A DNA stretch of 22,990 nucleotides from Gammaproteobacteria bacterium (GTDB taxonomy: Bacteria; Pseudomonadota; Gammaproteobacteria; Methylococcales; UBA2780). The notes beneath the pieces are model-generated. The model made no database searches and was not told the origin of the DNA. It was given only the letters and a program-made list of their open reading frames with translations. Below are positions 13,397-20,775 of this stretch, piece after piece. Numbering within the stretch: the stretch's first letter is position 1; the number at the start of each line of letters is the position of its first letter. Location: assembly GCA_003646305.1 (NCBI GenBank), contig QNFJ01000013.1:1-22990 (forward strand), read 5' to 3'. A program made the translations under genes and the position numbers.

Positions 13397-14662
13397 ATGA
13401 CAACTCCTAATAATGCAACAACCTCTTTCGATTCATTTCCCCTTGATGAAAAAATTCTACGTGGCGTAAAAGAAGCAGGGTTTACGCACTGTACGCCTGT
13501 ACAAGCTCAATCCCTGCCCATTTCATTAGCCAATAGAGATGTGGCTGCCCAGGCGCAAACAGGGACGGGGAAAACAGCTGCCTTTTTGTTAGCAACCTTC
13601 CAGAAATTACTCCTTTCCAAGAAAGAAAAAAGCAGCCAGCCACGCGCTCTAATCATCGCGCCAACGCGTGAACTGGCTATGCAAATCCACAAAGATGCCA
13701 CTCAACTCGGAAAATTCACCGATCTCAGATTTGCGCTTGCCTACGGAGGCACAAATTATGTCCTGCAAAAAGAGGCTATCGAGACTGGTTGCGACATCCT
13801 TATCGGCACCCCTGGGCGATTAATCGATTTTTTTAAACAGAAAATATTTCACCTTCATGATGTTGAGGTCATGGTGCTTGATGAAGCGGACAGGATGTTC
13901 GACCTTGGCTTTATTAAAGATATCCGCTTCCTCCTTAGACGCCTTCCCAAGCCAGAAAATCGTCTAGGCCTCCTGTTTTCAGCGACGCTCTCTTTTAAAG
14001 TTGCTGAGCTTGCTTACGAACATATGAATAATCCGGAAATCATTCGAATTGAGCCTGAGCAGGTCACCGCAAAATCGGTTGAAGAGCGCATTTATTATCC
14101 AGCCAACCCCGAAAAAATCCCTCTGTTGGTGGGGCTACTACGCGACCTGGAACCGAAGCGCTGTATCATCTTCATTAACACAAAGCGGGCTGCCGAAAGA
14201 ATCCACCTATCCCTAAAAGGAAACGACTTCGACTCCGGACTTCTCTCTGGTGATGTGCCACAAAACAAACGTGAACGATTACTAAAAAGCTTTCAATCCG
14301 GCGACCTCCACCTGTTGATTGCCACAGATGTTGCCGCCCGAGGCTTACATATTCCAGAGGTTGATCTCGTTTTTAACTTTGACCTGCCACAGGAGGTTGA
14401 GGACTACGTCCACCGAATTGGGCGAACAGCTCGCTCAGGCGCAAGCGGAACAGCCATCAGTTTTGCCTGCGAAGAATACGCTTTTTCGGTTCCCGATATC
14501 GAAGCCTATATTGGCCACTCAATCCCCATGCAGTCGATTACAGACAGCTTGCTACCTGAACTTAAACCACCTGCAAAAGGGGAAAAACGGCCTCACACAG
14601 GAAGACCGCCTCGCCGCAACGGAGGCTCTAATAAAGCCGGCGGGTGGAAGAAAAAACGCTAA
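13397..14662 (+). CDS. rhlB: ATP-dependent RNA helicase RhlB
   Basis: RhlB is the DEAD-box helicase that unwinds structured RNA for the RNase E degradosome in gammaproteobacteria. The 421-residue product matches the E. coli protein along its length. It has the Q-motif region (FTHCTPVQAQSLP), motif I AQTGTGKT (53-60), Ia PTRELA, Ib TPGRLID, motif II DEAD (162-165, VLDEADRMFDLGFIKDIRFLLRR), motif III SAT (195-197), LSGDV, TDVAARGLHIPEV and motif VI HRIGRTAR. The C-terminal tail is basic and rich in Arg, Gly and Lys, as in E. coli. The start is set at ATG 13397 (MTTPNNATT); the frame extends 14 codons upstream, but those residues look non-conserved. No strong ribosome binding site is visible. 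It is divergent from trxA. Confidence 0.95.
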   Translation: MTTPNNATTSFDSFPLDEKILRGVKEAGFTHCTPVQAQSLPISLANRDVAAQAQTGTGKTAAFLLATFQKLLLSKKEKSSQPRALIIAPTRELAMQIHKDATQLGKFTDLRFALAYGGTNYVLQKEAIETGCDILIGTPGRLIDFFKQKIFHLHDVEVMVLDEADRMFDLGFIKDIRFLLRRLPKPENRLGLLFSATLSFKVAELAYEHMNNPEIIRIEPEQVTAKSVEERIYYPANPEKIPLLVGLLRDLEPKRCIIFINTKRAAERIHLSLKGNDFDSGLLSGDVPQNKRERLLKSFQSGDLHLLIATDVAARGLHIPEVDLVFNFDLPQEVEDYVHRIGRTARSGASGTAISFACEEYAFSVPDIEAYIGHSIPMQSITDSLLPELKPPAKGEKRPHTGRPPRRNGGSNKAGGWKKKR

Positions 14663-14670
14663 GTATGTCA

Positions 14671-14727
14671 ATGCTGTCGTGGTCTAACGACAGCATAAAA
14701 GAGCAGCTATAAACCATCGTTTATAGC
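14671..14727 (+). terminator. Two consecutive hairpins downstream of rhlB
   Basis: Hairpin 1 has a perfect 10-bp stem (ATGCTGTCGT / ACGACAGCAT, 14671-14696). Hairpin 2 has a perfect 9-bp stem (GCTATAAAC / GTTTATAGC, 14706-14727). Neither is followed by a T-tract, so they may protect the 3' end or help Rho-dependent termination, and are not classical terminators. They open the 328-bp gap 14663-14990, which also holds a palindrome and a sigma-54 promoter but no gene. Confidence 0.5.
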
Positions 14728-14765
14728 CCATTAAAGTACCCACAATTCAATGGGTTGGGCTTGTA

Positions 14766-14787
14766 AATGTTACAGAACTGTAACATT
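14766..14787. promoter_or_regulatory. 22-nt palindrome, candidate activator site
   Basis: AATGTTACAG-AA-CTGTAACATT is a perfect 10-bp dyad with a 2-nt centre. It lies about 188 bp upstream of the predicted start of the sigma-54 promoter, a distance typical of upstream sites for sigma-54 activators. Flanking TGGGC and GCCCA could extend it as a hairpin. The role as an activator site is inference. Confidence 0.45.
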
Positions 14788-14937
14788 CGCCCACATCAAG
14801 CAGGGCTCGTTTCAACAAAAATCATCCCCTGCCTGTCGGGCAGCTAGAACATTTTAAGTCAAATTAATCCCCCTGATTTTCTTAACATACAACTGAACAC
14901 CCCTGTTTATCAGCATTTCACCACACCTGCATTTAGC

Positions 14938-14953
14938 TGGCACACCAGTTGCA
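14938..14953 (+). promoter_or_regulatory. Sigma-54 (RpoN) -24/-12 promoter upstream of the VanZ-like gene
   Basis: TGGCAC-N5-TTGCA matches the sigma-54 consensus (TGGCACG-N4-TTGCA) at every conserved position except the seventh base, with exactly 12 bp between the GG and GC pairs. Transcription would start near 14964, giving a leader of about 27 nt before ATG 14991, with a GGTGGA ribosome binding site at 14979-14984. Confidence 0.75.
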
Positions 14954-14990
14954 TATGCGCAGCTATAGAAAATAATCGGTGGAATTTAAA

Positions 14991-15431
14991 ATGTACGAAG
15001 AAAAGAATTTGAACCTAATTTTGCTAGTGAGCTGGTGCGCGCTAATTTTTTTGTTATCACATCTGACAGCCTCTAGTCTTCCTGCTGAATTCTCTCAGCA
15101 AACTCACACAAATGGCCATGCGCCATCAACAAGCAGTCTTATCGCCTTTCTAAACTGGGACAAACTACACCATGCAAGCGCCTATGCTGTGATGGCTTTT
15201 CTTGCCTGGCGCTTTTTTAACCTAAAAGGCTACCGACCTTCCCAGCTCTTCACCATTAGCTTCATTTTTTGTTCCCTTTATGGGATCAGCGACGAGTGGC
15301 ACCAGTCTTTTATTGCTGGCCGCGAGTCTGACATACTTGACTGGCTAGCAGATACCACCGGCGCACTTATTATCCTCTCCTTTATCTATATGAGAGATTT
15401 ACAGCCTGACTTCGTAGAAATCACTACCTAA
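14991..15431 (+). CDS. VanZ-like family membrane protein
   Basis: The 146-residue protein fits the VanZ-like family. It has a first membrane helix (LILLVSWCALIFLLSHL), a periplasmic loop, then the signature DKLHHASAYAVMAFLAWRFF, a third helix, and the conserved GISDEWHQSFIAGRESDILDWLADTTGALI. VanZ proper raises teicoplanin resistance in enterococci, but most proteins with this domain in proteobacteria have unknown roles and are often near exopolysaccharide or PEP-CTERM genes; none is visible here. ATG 14991 is chosen because of the GGTGGA site just upstream; GTG 14979 is also in frame. A near-consensus sigma-54 promoter and an upstream palindrome imply activator-dependent expression. It appears to be transcribed alone, since the next gene has its own promoter. 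Confidence 0.88.
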   Translation: MYEEKNLNLILLVSWCALIFLLSHLTASSLPAEFSQQTHTNGHAPSTSSLIAFLNWDKLHHASAYAVMAFLAWRFFNLKGYRPSQLFTISFIFCSLYGISDEWHQSFIAGRESDILDWLADTTGALIILSFIYMRDLQPDFVEITT

Positions 15432-15493
15432 CAATTGAGCAAACCTAAAAGACAACAAAAATTAAGTCACCAGCAAATAACTAAATTATTTTA

Positions 15494-15523
15494 TTGACAA
15501 CCCCCTTACTATTGACTTATAAC
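15494..15523 (+). promoter_or_regulatory. Sigma-70 promoter for the membrane-protein pair
   Basis: A perfect -35 box TTGACA (15494-15499) is followed after 18 bp by TATAAC (15518-15523, 5 of 6 match). The predicted transcription start is near 15530, about 44 nt before ATG 15574. Confidence 0.7.
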
Positions 15524-15573
15524 GTATTTAGCTTTTATAAGGGCTATTTATTTTAATTACTTTGGGGAAAATT

Positions 15574-15903
15574 ATGTTACCTGCCGCACTCATCTCTCTT
15601 GCCATCGCAGCTGTTTTAGGGCTCGGCATGGCACCCACTATTTTAGGCAATAAGCTACCCGCCATGCCTGTTGCTCTTCTTCATGGCGCTGCTGCCGCGA
15701 TCGGCCTTGTCTTGGCGATCCTCGCTCTTTTAAGCGGACAAGGCTCTTCACTGGGCGTCATCCTTCTTGTTGTTGCCGCTCTAGGTGGGTTTTTCTTATT
15801 CTCTTTTCACCTGAAGAGCAAAGTTCCTCCCAAGCCTGTCGTCATTGTTCACGCATTAGCTGCTGTTGCCGGCTTCGCAATTCTAGGGCTTGCCGCCCTT
15901 TAA
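15574..15903 (+). CDS. Small four-helix membrane protein with internal duplication
   Basis: I do not recognise a named family. The 109-residue protein is almost all hydrophobic, with about four membrane helices. The second and fourth helices are preceded by similar segments: KLPAMPVALLHGAAAAIGL (about 28-46) and KVPPKPVVIVHALAAVAGF (about 85-103). The protein therefore appears to be two repeats of a helix pair, each with one histidine at the same place inside the membrane. The start is ATG 15574, with a GGGGA site 5 bases upstream; the TTG at 15562 is less likely. It is followed after 33 bp by a DUF2231 gene, and both probably share the promoter at 15494. Paired intramembrane histidines could bind haem, but no evidence beyond position supports this. 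Confidence 0.75.
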   Translation: MLPAALISLAIAAVLGLGMAPTILGNKLPAMPVALLHGAAAAIGLVLAILALLSGQGSSLGVILLVVAALGGFFLFSFHLKSKVPPKPVVIVHALAAVAGFAILGLAAL

Positions 15904-15936
15904 TCTGGCTGAGCCACTCGTTATTCACTGTTGCTA

Positions 15937-16374
15937 ATGAGACTTTTTGGCCATCCACTGCACCCAGCAGTCGTGCATTTTCCACTTGCCTGCTGGGTGT
16001 TGCTGCCTTTTTCTGATCTTGCTGCACTCTATTACGCAACAGAGTTTGAGGCCGCCTCTCTATTTTTACTCACCAGCGGGGTCGCAATTGGGTTTCTTGC
16101 ATTAATATCTGGGATGATGGATATGACGCAGCTTCCCAAGAGAGATGACGTAGATAAACTGTCCATTATTCACTCGAGCATTATGGCTACGGTGTGGTGT
16201 GCCTTTGCATTCTTTCTTGTAATGCGAAGTCAAGATGGCTCTCTAGCTGATCACTCGATCTATCTGATTGCTGCTAGCTGGCTAACAAGCATAATCACAA
16301 TTATTGGCGGCTGGTTTGGAGCAGAGTTAGTTTATAAGCATGGCGCTGGAAGCCATGCAAAAACAGATCATTAG
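15937..16374 (+). CDS. DUF2231 membrane protein
   Basis: The 145-residue protein opens with the DUF2231 signature GHPLHPAVVHFPLACWVLLP, containing three histidines (6, 9 and 14) at the start of the first membrane helix. Three more helices follow (about 37-57, 77-97 and 109-131), with the family's SGMMDM, a histidine in SIIHSSIMATVW and a GGWFGAELVYKHG ending. The family is thought to be a four-helix integral membrane protein; its function is unknown, and conserved histidines suggest metal or haem binding. The start is ATG 15937 (MRLFGHP); the frame opens at TTG 15931. It likely forms an operon with the preceding membrane protein. Its stop overlaps the converging yrfG stop by 4 bp. Confidence 0.85.
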   Translation: MRLFGHPLHPAVVHFPLACWVLLPFSDLAALYYATEFEAASLFLLTSGVAIGFLALISGMMDMTQLPKRDDVDKLSIIHSSIMATVWCAFAFFLVMRSQDGSLADHSIYLIAASWLTSIITIIGGWFGAELVYKHGAGSHAKTDH

Positions 16375-17021
16375 CAGTTAAGCTCTCTAAAATCACAAAT
16401 AGCCGGGAACTCATCAACACTACGGCTAGGCTGCTTTGAATCGGGCTTAAGAATGGCAATACAATTTCGAATCCCGTACTGCGCTGCAGATCGCAGCACC
16501 GCCATACTATCATCGACCATCACCGTCATTTCTGGCTGAAAAGGCTCTACTTCATTAAGCCGGTGCCAAAAGCTAACATTCTCTTTCGGGATGCCAAAAT
16601 CATGTGCACAAATGATTCGGTCAAAAAAACGATTGAGCGCTGTCTTCTCCATTTTTAGCCCCAAACTATCCCGGTGCGCATTCGTCACTAAAACAAGCCT
16701 TTTGCCACGCATTCTAACCTTTTCAAGAAACTCAACAACATGCGGCAAGACTGCAATCAACCCGCTTATTTCACTCTTTAAACCGGCAATATCCAGTTCA
16801 AGCTCTCGACTCCAGTGATCGAGACAATACCATTCAATCCGCCCCTCCATCTCTTTAAAACGCGGCACTAACTCTCTCTTTGCCTCTGTTAGTGTTATTT
16901 TTTTCATCTCAGCATAGCGCTGTGGAACAAATTCGCACCAAAAGTGATTATCAAAATTCAGGTCCAGCAACGTACCATCCATATCTAGGAAGACCGTTTC
17001 AACTGCGTCCCAATCAATCAT
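16371..17021 (-). CDS. yrfG: GMP/IMP nucleotidase YrfG (HAD superfamily)
   Basis: YrfG is a HAD-family phosphatase that dephosphorylates GMP and IMP in E. coli. The 217-residue product shows the HAD motifs: motif I FLDMDGTLLDL with catalytic Asp13 and Asp15, followed by the YrfG-specific NFDNHFW, then ERIEWYCLDHW-like EGRIEWYCLDHWSRELELDI; motif II VLVTNAHRDSL; motif III lysine in FGIPKENVSFWHRL; motif IV VMVDDSMAVLRSAAQYGIRNCI. The start is set at ATG 17021 (MIDWDAVETVFLDMDG) because it matches the family N-terminus. The open frame runs to 17102, which would overlap the divergent nudE. The divergent yrfG / nudE pair separated by 36 bp is a known gammaproteobacterial arrangement. Confidence 0.92.
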   Translation of the reverse strand: MIDWDAVETVFLDMDGTLLDLNFDNHFWCEFVPQRYAEMKKITLTEAKRELVPRFKEMEGRIEWYCLDHWSRELELDIAGLKSEISGLIAVLPHVVEFLEKVRMRGKRLVLVTNAHRDSLGLKMEKTALNRFFDRIICAHDFGIPKENVSFWHRLNEVEPFQPEMTVMVDDSMAVLRSAAQYGIRNCIAILKPDSKQPSRSVDEFPAICDFRELNC

Positions 17022-17057
17022 GTTATAAACTATCCTTTTTGCCTCATTCACTACGTT

Positions 17058-17609
17058 ATGCCTGATAAACCAAAGATACTCAACCGACAAGTTGTCGCCC
17101 AAAGCAAATTATTTACGATTGAAACGCTCGACCTGCAATTTAGTAATGGTGAAAAAAGAATCTACGAAAAGATTGGCCGAACATCCGGCGGAGCAGTCCT
17201 GATTATTCCAATGCTCGATGATAAAACCGTTTTGCTCATTAGAGAATATGCTGGGGGAACAGAACGGTACGAACTAGCCCTTCCAAAAGGGCGCACAGAA
17301 CCGGGAGAAGACAGCCTGGAAGCCGCCAACCGCGAGTTAATGGAAGAGATCGGTTATGGATCTGCTAAACTAAACCATCTGACAAGCCTGACCATCGCAC
17401 CAGGCTATCTGGAGCACTCAACCGATATTATTCTGGCTCGCGACCTCTATGAAGAAAAGCGGGAGGGCGATGAACCCGAAGAGCTGGAAGTGATTCCCTG
17501 GCCTATCGACCAGATCAATGAATTGCTCCAAAGAGACGATTTTAGTGAGGCGAGAAGCCTCGCTGCACTATTTTTAGCAAAGGACTTTTTACAAAATGAT
17601 CAACCTTGA
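17058..17609 (+). CDS. nudE: ADP compounds hydrolase NudE
   Basis: NudE is a Nudix hydrolase that cleaves ADP-ribose, Ap3A and NADH, giving AMP. The 183-residue product is close in length to the 186 of E. coli. It shares LFTIETLDLQFSNGEKR, LIREYAGGTERYELALPKG and a complete Nudix box at residues 78-100 (GRTEPGE, then REL and EEIGYG, matching G-x5-E-x7-REU-x-EE-x-GU). The C-terminal FSEARSLAALFLAKDFL is also typical. The gene overlaps cysQ by 14 bp and is therefore translationally coupled to it. Both enzymes act on adenine nucleotides, so the pair fits nucleotide clean-up. Confidence 0.94.
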   Translation: MPDKPKILNRQVVAQSKLFTIETLDLQFSNGEKRIYEKIGRTSGGAVLIIPMLDDKTVLLIREYAGGTERYELALPKGRTEPGEDSLEAANRELMEEIGYGSAKLNHLTSLTIAPGYLEHSTDIILARDLYEEKREGDEPEELEVIPWPIDQINELLQRDDFSEARSLAALFLAKDFLQNDQP

Positions 17610-18408
17610 AACTCTAAAAGAACTCCTTCCTGATGCTTCTGAAATCGCCCGTAAAGCGGGAGCAGAAATCATGGGAATTTACCAAACAGGGGATTTCTCG
17701 GTTGAATCAAAAAGTGACGACTCCCCCCTAACTACAGCAGACCTGGCATCCCACCACTGCATTGTTAACGGACTTGAAAAACTTCAGCCTGCATTCCCCA
17801 TCCTTTCAGAAGAGTCCGATAAAATTTCTTTTGACGAGCGTAGCCAGTGGAAAACTTACTGGCTCATTGATCCACTGGATGGCACCAAAGAATTCATCAA
17901 GCGTAACGGCCAATTCACCGTCAATATCGCCCTTATTCACGACCACAAGCCCGTTCTTGGCGTGGTTTATGTCCCTGCAACCGATGTCTGCTACTTTGCC
18001 ACTCAAGGTATTGGCGCTTTTAAACAGGATGGTACAGAGGAAGCTCAACGGATTCAGGTTCGTAAACAGGCTACGGAAAAATTGATCATCGCCGGAAGTC
18101 GCTCTCACCGCACAGGCGAGCTCGATGAATACCTGGAAAAATTAGGGGAACATGAATTTCTACCCATCGGAAGCTCGCTAAAATTTTGCCTTGTCGCTGA
18201 GGGAAAAGCCGACCTTTACCCTCGTATCGGCCTCACCTGCGAATGGGATACGGGTGCGGCACAAGCCGTTGTCGAGTGTGCCGGTGGGGAGGTGATCAAT
18301 ATCTCAGGAGAGCCTTTGCTTTATAACACCAAAGATTCTCTCCTCAACCCTTACTTTCTCGTTTTTGGGGATAACTCCAGAGACTGGGCTTCGTACGCAA
18401 AGAAATAG
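17596..18408 (+). CDS. cysQ: 3'(2'),5'-bisphosphate nucleotidase CysQ
   Basis: CysQ hydrolyses 3'-phosphoadenosine 5'-phosphate (PAP), the by-product of sulfate assimilation, to AMP. The 270-residue product has the Li+-sensitive, Mg2+-dependent phosphatase motifs: TTADLASH near 46-53, LSEES (70-74), the hallmark WLIDPLDGTKEFI (89-101) with metal ligands Asp92 and Asp95, FTVNIALI, AGSRSHR, GSSLKFCLVAEGKADLYPR, and the C-terminal CEWDTGAAQAVVECAGG with its metal-binding Asp. Length and motif order are normal for CysQ, not for the related inositol monophosphatase. The start ATG 17596 lies inside the end of nudE. The next gene follows after a gap of about 70 bp. Confidence 0.95.
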   Translation: MINLETLKELLPDASEIARKAGAEIMGIYQTGDFSVESKSDDSPLTTADLASHHCIVNGLEKLQPAFPILSEESDKISFDERSQWKTYWLIDPLDGTKEFIKRNGQFTVNIALIHDHKPVLGVVYVPATDVCYFATQGIGAFKQDGTEEAQRIQVRKQATEKLIIAGSRSHRTGELDEYLEKLGEHEFLPIGSSLKFCLVAEGKADLYPRIGLTCEWDTGAAQAVVECAGGEVINISGEPLLYNTKDSLLNPYFLVFGDNSRDWASYAKK

Positions 18409-18479
18409 CGGGAGCACAGAGCAAACCCACCTCAGACCAACGCTAACCTAGAGCCATGCCGGCAGCCAAAGACCACTTC

Positions 18480-20702
18480 ATGAACCGTCTATTTTTATTT
18501 ACCTTTTTATTAAGTATTTTCCTGTTGTCTGAGACAGGCAACGTTTTGGCTGCTCAACCCTGTAAAACCTCACAAAATGATGGCCGCCCGTCTATCGGGC
18601 TAGCTCTTAGTGGTGGCGGTGCACGTGGTGCAGCCCACGTTGGCGTCATACGTGTTCTGGAAGAGCTGAATATTCCGATTGACTGCATTTCCGGAACCAG
18701 TATGGGCTCAATTATTGGTGGACTTTATGCCTCTGGCATGACGGTTGATGAGCTCGAGGAAGCCCTGCTTAACATCGACTGGAACGACGCCTTCATAGAT
18801 GACTCGAATCGTGAGGATCGGCCATTTCGCCGAAAACTTGAGGATTATGAATTCCTGGTTCAATCAGCACCCGGGATTAGCAACCGGGGAGAAATCAAGT
18901 TCCCCTCTGGTCTGGTGCAAGGGCAAAAACTTGGGCTGATTCTAAAACAACTGACTCTGCCTGTAGCTGAAATAGGCGACTTCGACTCACTGAGCATCCC
19001 CTTTCATGCCGTGGCGACGGATATCGTAACAGGTCATGAAGTTGTCCTGGCATCCGGCAACCTGGCAAAGGCCATGCGTGCTAGCATGTCGGTCCCAAGT
19101 GCATTTTCAGCTGTCGAAATCGATGGCAAGTTACTGGTTGATGGTGGAATGGCCAATAACCTCCCCGTTAGTGTAGTACGTGAAATGGGCGCCGATATTG
19201 TCATCGCAGTGGATATCAGCACCCCGCTTTACAACAGGGACGAGATCAAAAACATCCTCTCGATTACAGCCCAACTCTCAGGGTTTCTAACCGTGTCTAA
19301 TACTGAGCGCAGCCTTGCTTCACTAACAGAAATGGACTTCCTGATCGCACCCAATCTCGGCGATATAACTTCTGCTGATTTTCACCGTTCTACCGAGGCC
19401 ATTCTCACCGGAAAAACGGCTACTGAGAAAAAGGCCTCACAGCTACGTCTCCTTTCTTTGCCCCATAAACAGTTCACCTCCCATGTCGCCGCACGTAAAC
19501 AACGTTCATTAACCTTACCCACTATTGATTTTGTGAGAATTGATAATCAGTCACAAATATCGGACGATCTCATTAAAAGTCAACTACATATAGAAATTGG
19601 TCAACCTCTGGATGTCCCTTCACTGGAGCGGGATATTGGCTATATTTATGGCTCATCCCTGTATGAAAATGTCAGCTATGAAATCGTAGAAGAGAATGGT
19701 AAAGAAGGCATTATCATAACCGCGGAGGAAAAATCCTGGGGACCAGACTATTTGCAGGGCGGACTGGCATTACAGGGGAATTTCAGTGGCGGTAACAATT
19801 TCACGGTTGCAACCGCCTACACAAAAACAGCGATCAATCCGTTGGGTGGCGAGTGGCGTACAATTCTACAGATTGGCAGCGAAGCACGATTTTTTACAGA
19901 ACTGTTTCAACCTCTTGATATCAATTCTCGCTGGTTTATTAACCCAATTTTTGAATGGAAAAGTGAAAATATTAACCTGTTTGATAACGGCAATAAGCTA
20001 GCCGAATATGAGGTGTCACAGCTTGGTGTAGGCTTGGAAGCAGGTCGTGAACTTGGTTATTGGGGTGAAGTCCGCGGGGGATACCGGCGAGCAAAAGGTG
20101 ATGCGGAACTTGTGATTGGTGATCCCAGCCTCAAGCGCGGCGACTTTAACAAAGGAGAGGTTTTCCTTCGCCTTTCAGTCGATACCTTTGACAATGCCTT
20201 CTTCCCACGCGAGGGCTCGGTCGGAATGATCGACTATATCGCATCTCGCAAAGATTTAGGTGCCGACTCGAATTATGACCAGCTGCTGACCAATTATCTC
20301 AAGGCCTTCCCGCTTGGTGCTCGAAACACACTCCTTCTGGGAGCGACTTTCGATACGACACTGAATGGCAATGCTCCGCCCGAAAGCCTGTTCAGAAGCG
20401 GTGGCTTTCTGAGGATGTCTGGACTTGAAGAAGATGAGCTAACCGGCCAGCATATTGGCATCATTAAAGGTGTCTATCTACGGAAAATTAACGACTTTAA
20501 CCTGCTTCCAACCTATGTCGGTGCTAGCCTTGAGTTTGGTAATGCATGGAATGACAGTAGTGATATCAAGGTTAGCACACTACTCACTTCAGGCAGTCTA
20601 TTCCTTGGCGTGGACACCCCGATCGGCCCGGCTTACTTCGGTCTCGGCTATACCGAAGAGGGGCATCAAACCGGTTTTTTCTACTTGGGCAACCCGTTTT
20701 AG
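18480..20702 (+). CDS. Patatin-like phospholipase fused to POTRA and Omp85-type barrel (type Vd, PlpD-like)
   Basis: This outer-membrane protein resembles PlpD, the prototype of type Vd secretion. From ATG 18480 it has 740 residues. A signal peptide (MNRLFLFTFLLSIFLL, cleavage near VLA-AQ) is followed by a patatin domain at about 38-310. That domain has the oxyanion loop GGGARG (45-50), the GTSMG nucleophile elbow (Ser74) and the catalytic Asp in VDGGMANNLP (Asp221); the Ser-Asp dyad is intact. A single POTRA-like domain spans about 345-420 (IDFVRIDNQSQISDDLIK to IIITAEEKSWGP). A C-terminal 16-strand Omp85-type barrel ends GFFYLGNPF with terminal Phe. ATG 18456 would add eight residues in front of the signal peptide and is less likely. 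PlpD of Pseudomonas has a similar length. Expected activity is phospholipase A1 on the surface or in the periplasm. The gene follows cysQ, possibly co-transcribed. Confidence 0.93.
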   Translation: MNRLFLFTFLLSIFLLSETGNVLAAQPCKTSQNDGRPSIGLALSGGGARGAAHVGVIRVLEELNIPIDCISGTSMGSIIGGLYASGMTVDELEEALLNIDWNDAFIDDSNREDRPFRRKLEDYEFLVQSAPGISNRGEIKFPSGLVQGQKLGLILKQLTLPVAEIGDFDSLSIPFHAVATDIVTGHEVVLASGNLAKAMRASMSVPSAFSAVEIDGKLLVDGGMANNLPVSVVREMGADIVIAVDISTPLYNRDEIKNILSITAQLSGFLTVSNTERSLASLTEMDFLIAPNLGDITSADFHRSTEAILTGKTATEKKASQLRLLSLPHKQFTSHVAARKQRSLTLPTIDFVRIDNQSQISDDLIKSQLHIEIGQPLDVPSLERDIGYIYGSSLYENVSYEIVEENGKEGIIITAEEKSWGPDYLQGGLALQGNFSGGNNFTVATAYTKTAINPLGGEWRTILQIGSEARFFTELFQPLDINSRWFINPIFEWKSENINLFDNGNKLAEYEVSQLGVGLEAGRELGYWGEVRGGYRRAKGDAELVIGDPSLKRGDFNKGEVFLRLSVDTFDNAFFPREGSVGMIDYIASRKDLGADSNYDQLLTNYLKAFPLGARNTLLLGATFDTTLNGNAPPESLFRSGGFLRMSGLEEDELTGQHIGIIKGVYLRKINDFNLLPTYVGASLEFGNAWNDSSDIKVSTLLTSGSLFLGVDTPIGPAYFGLGYTEEGHQTGFFYLGNPF

Positions 20703-20775
20703 TCCCGATTTAATCACCTCTGTAACACGTCTAGTCTAACGTAGGAGTGATAATGAATAATTCGGAGCCGACTAA

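Noticed and set aside
14663..14990. tRNA or other structured RNA gene in the rhlB - VanZ gap
   Set aside because: The hairpins do not form a cloverleaf and no tRNA T-loop or CCA end is visible; the sequence is better read as 3' hairpins plus a promoter region.
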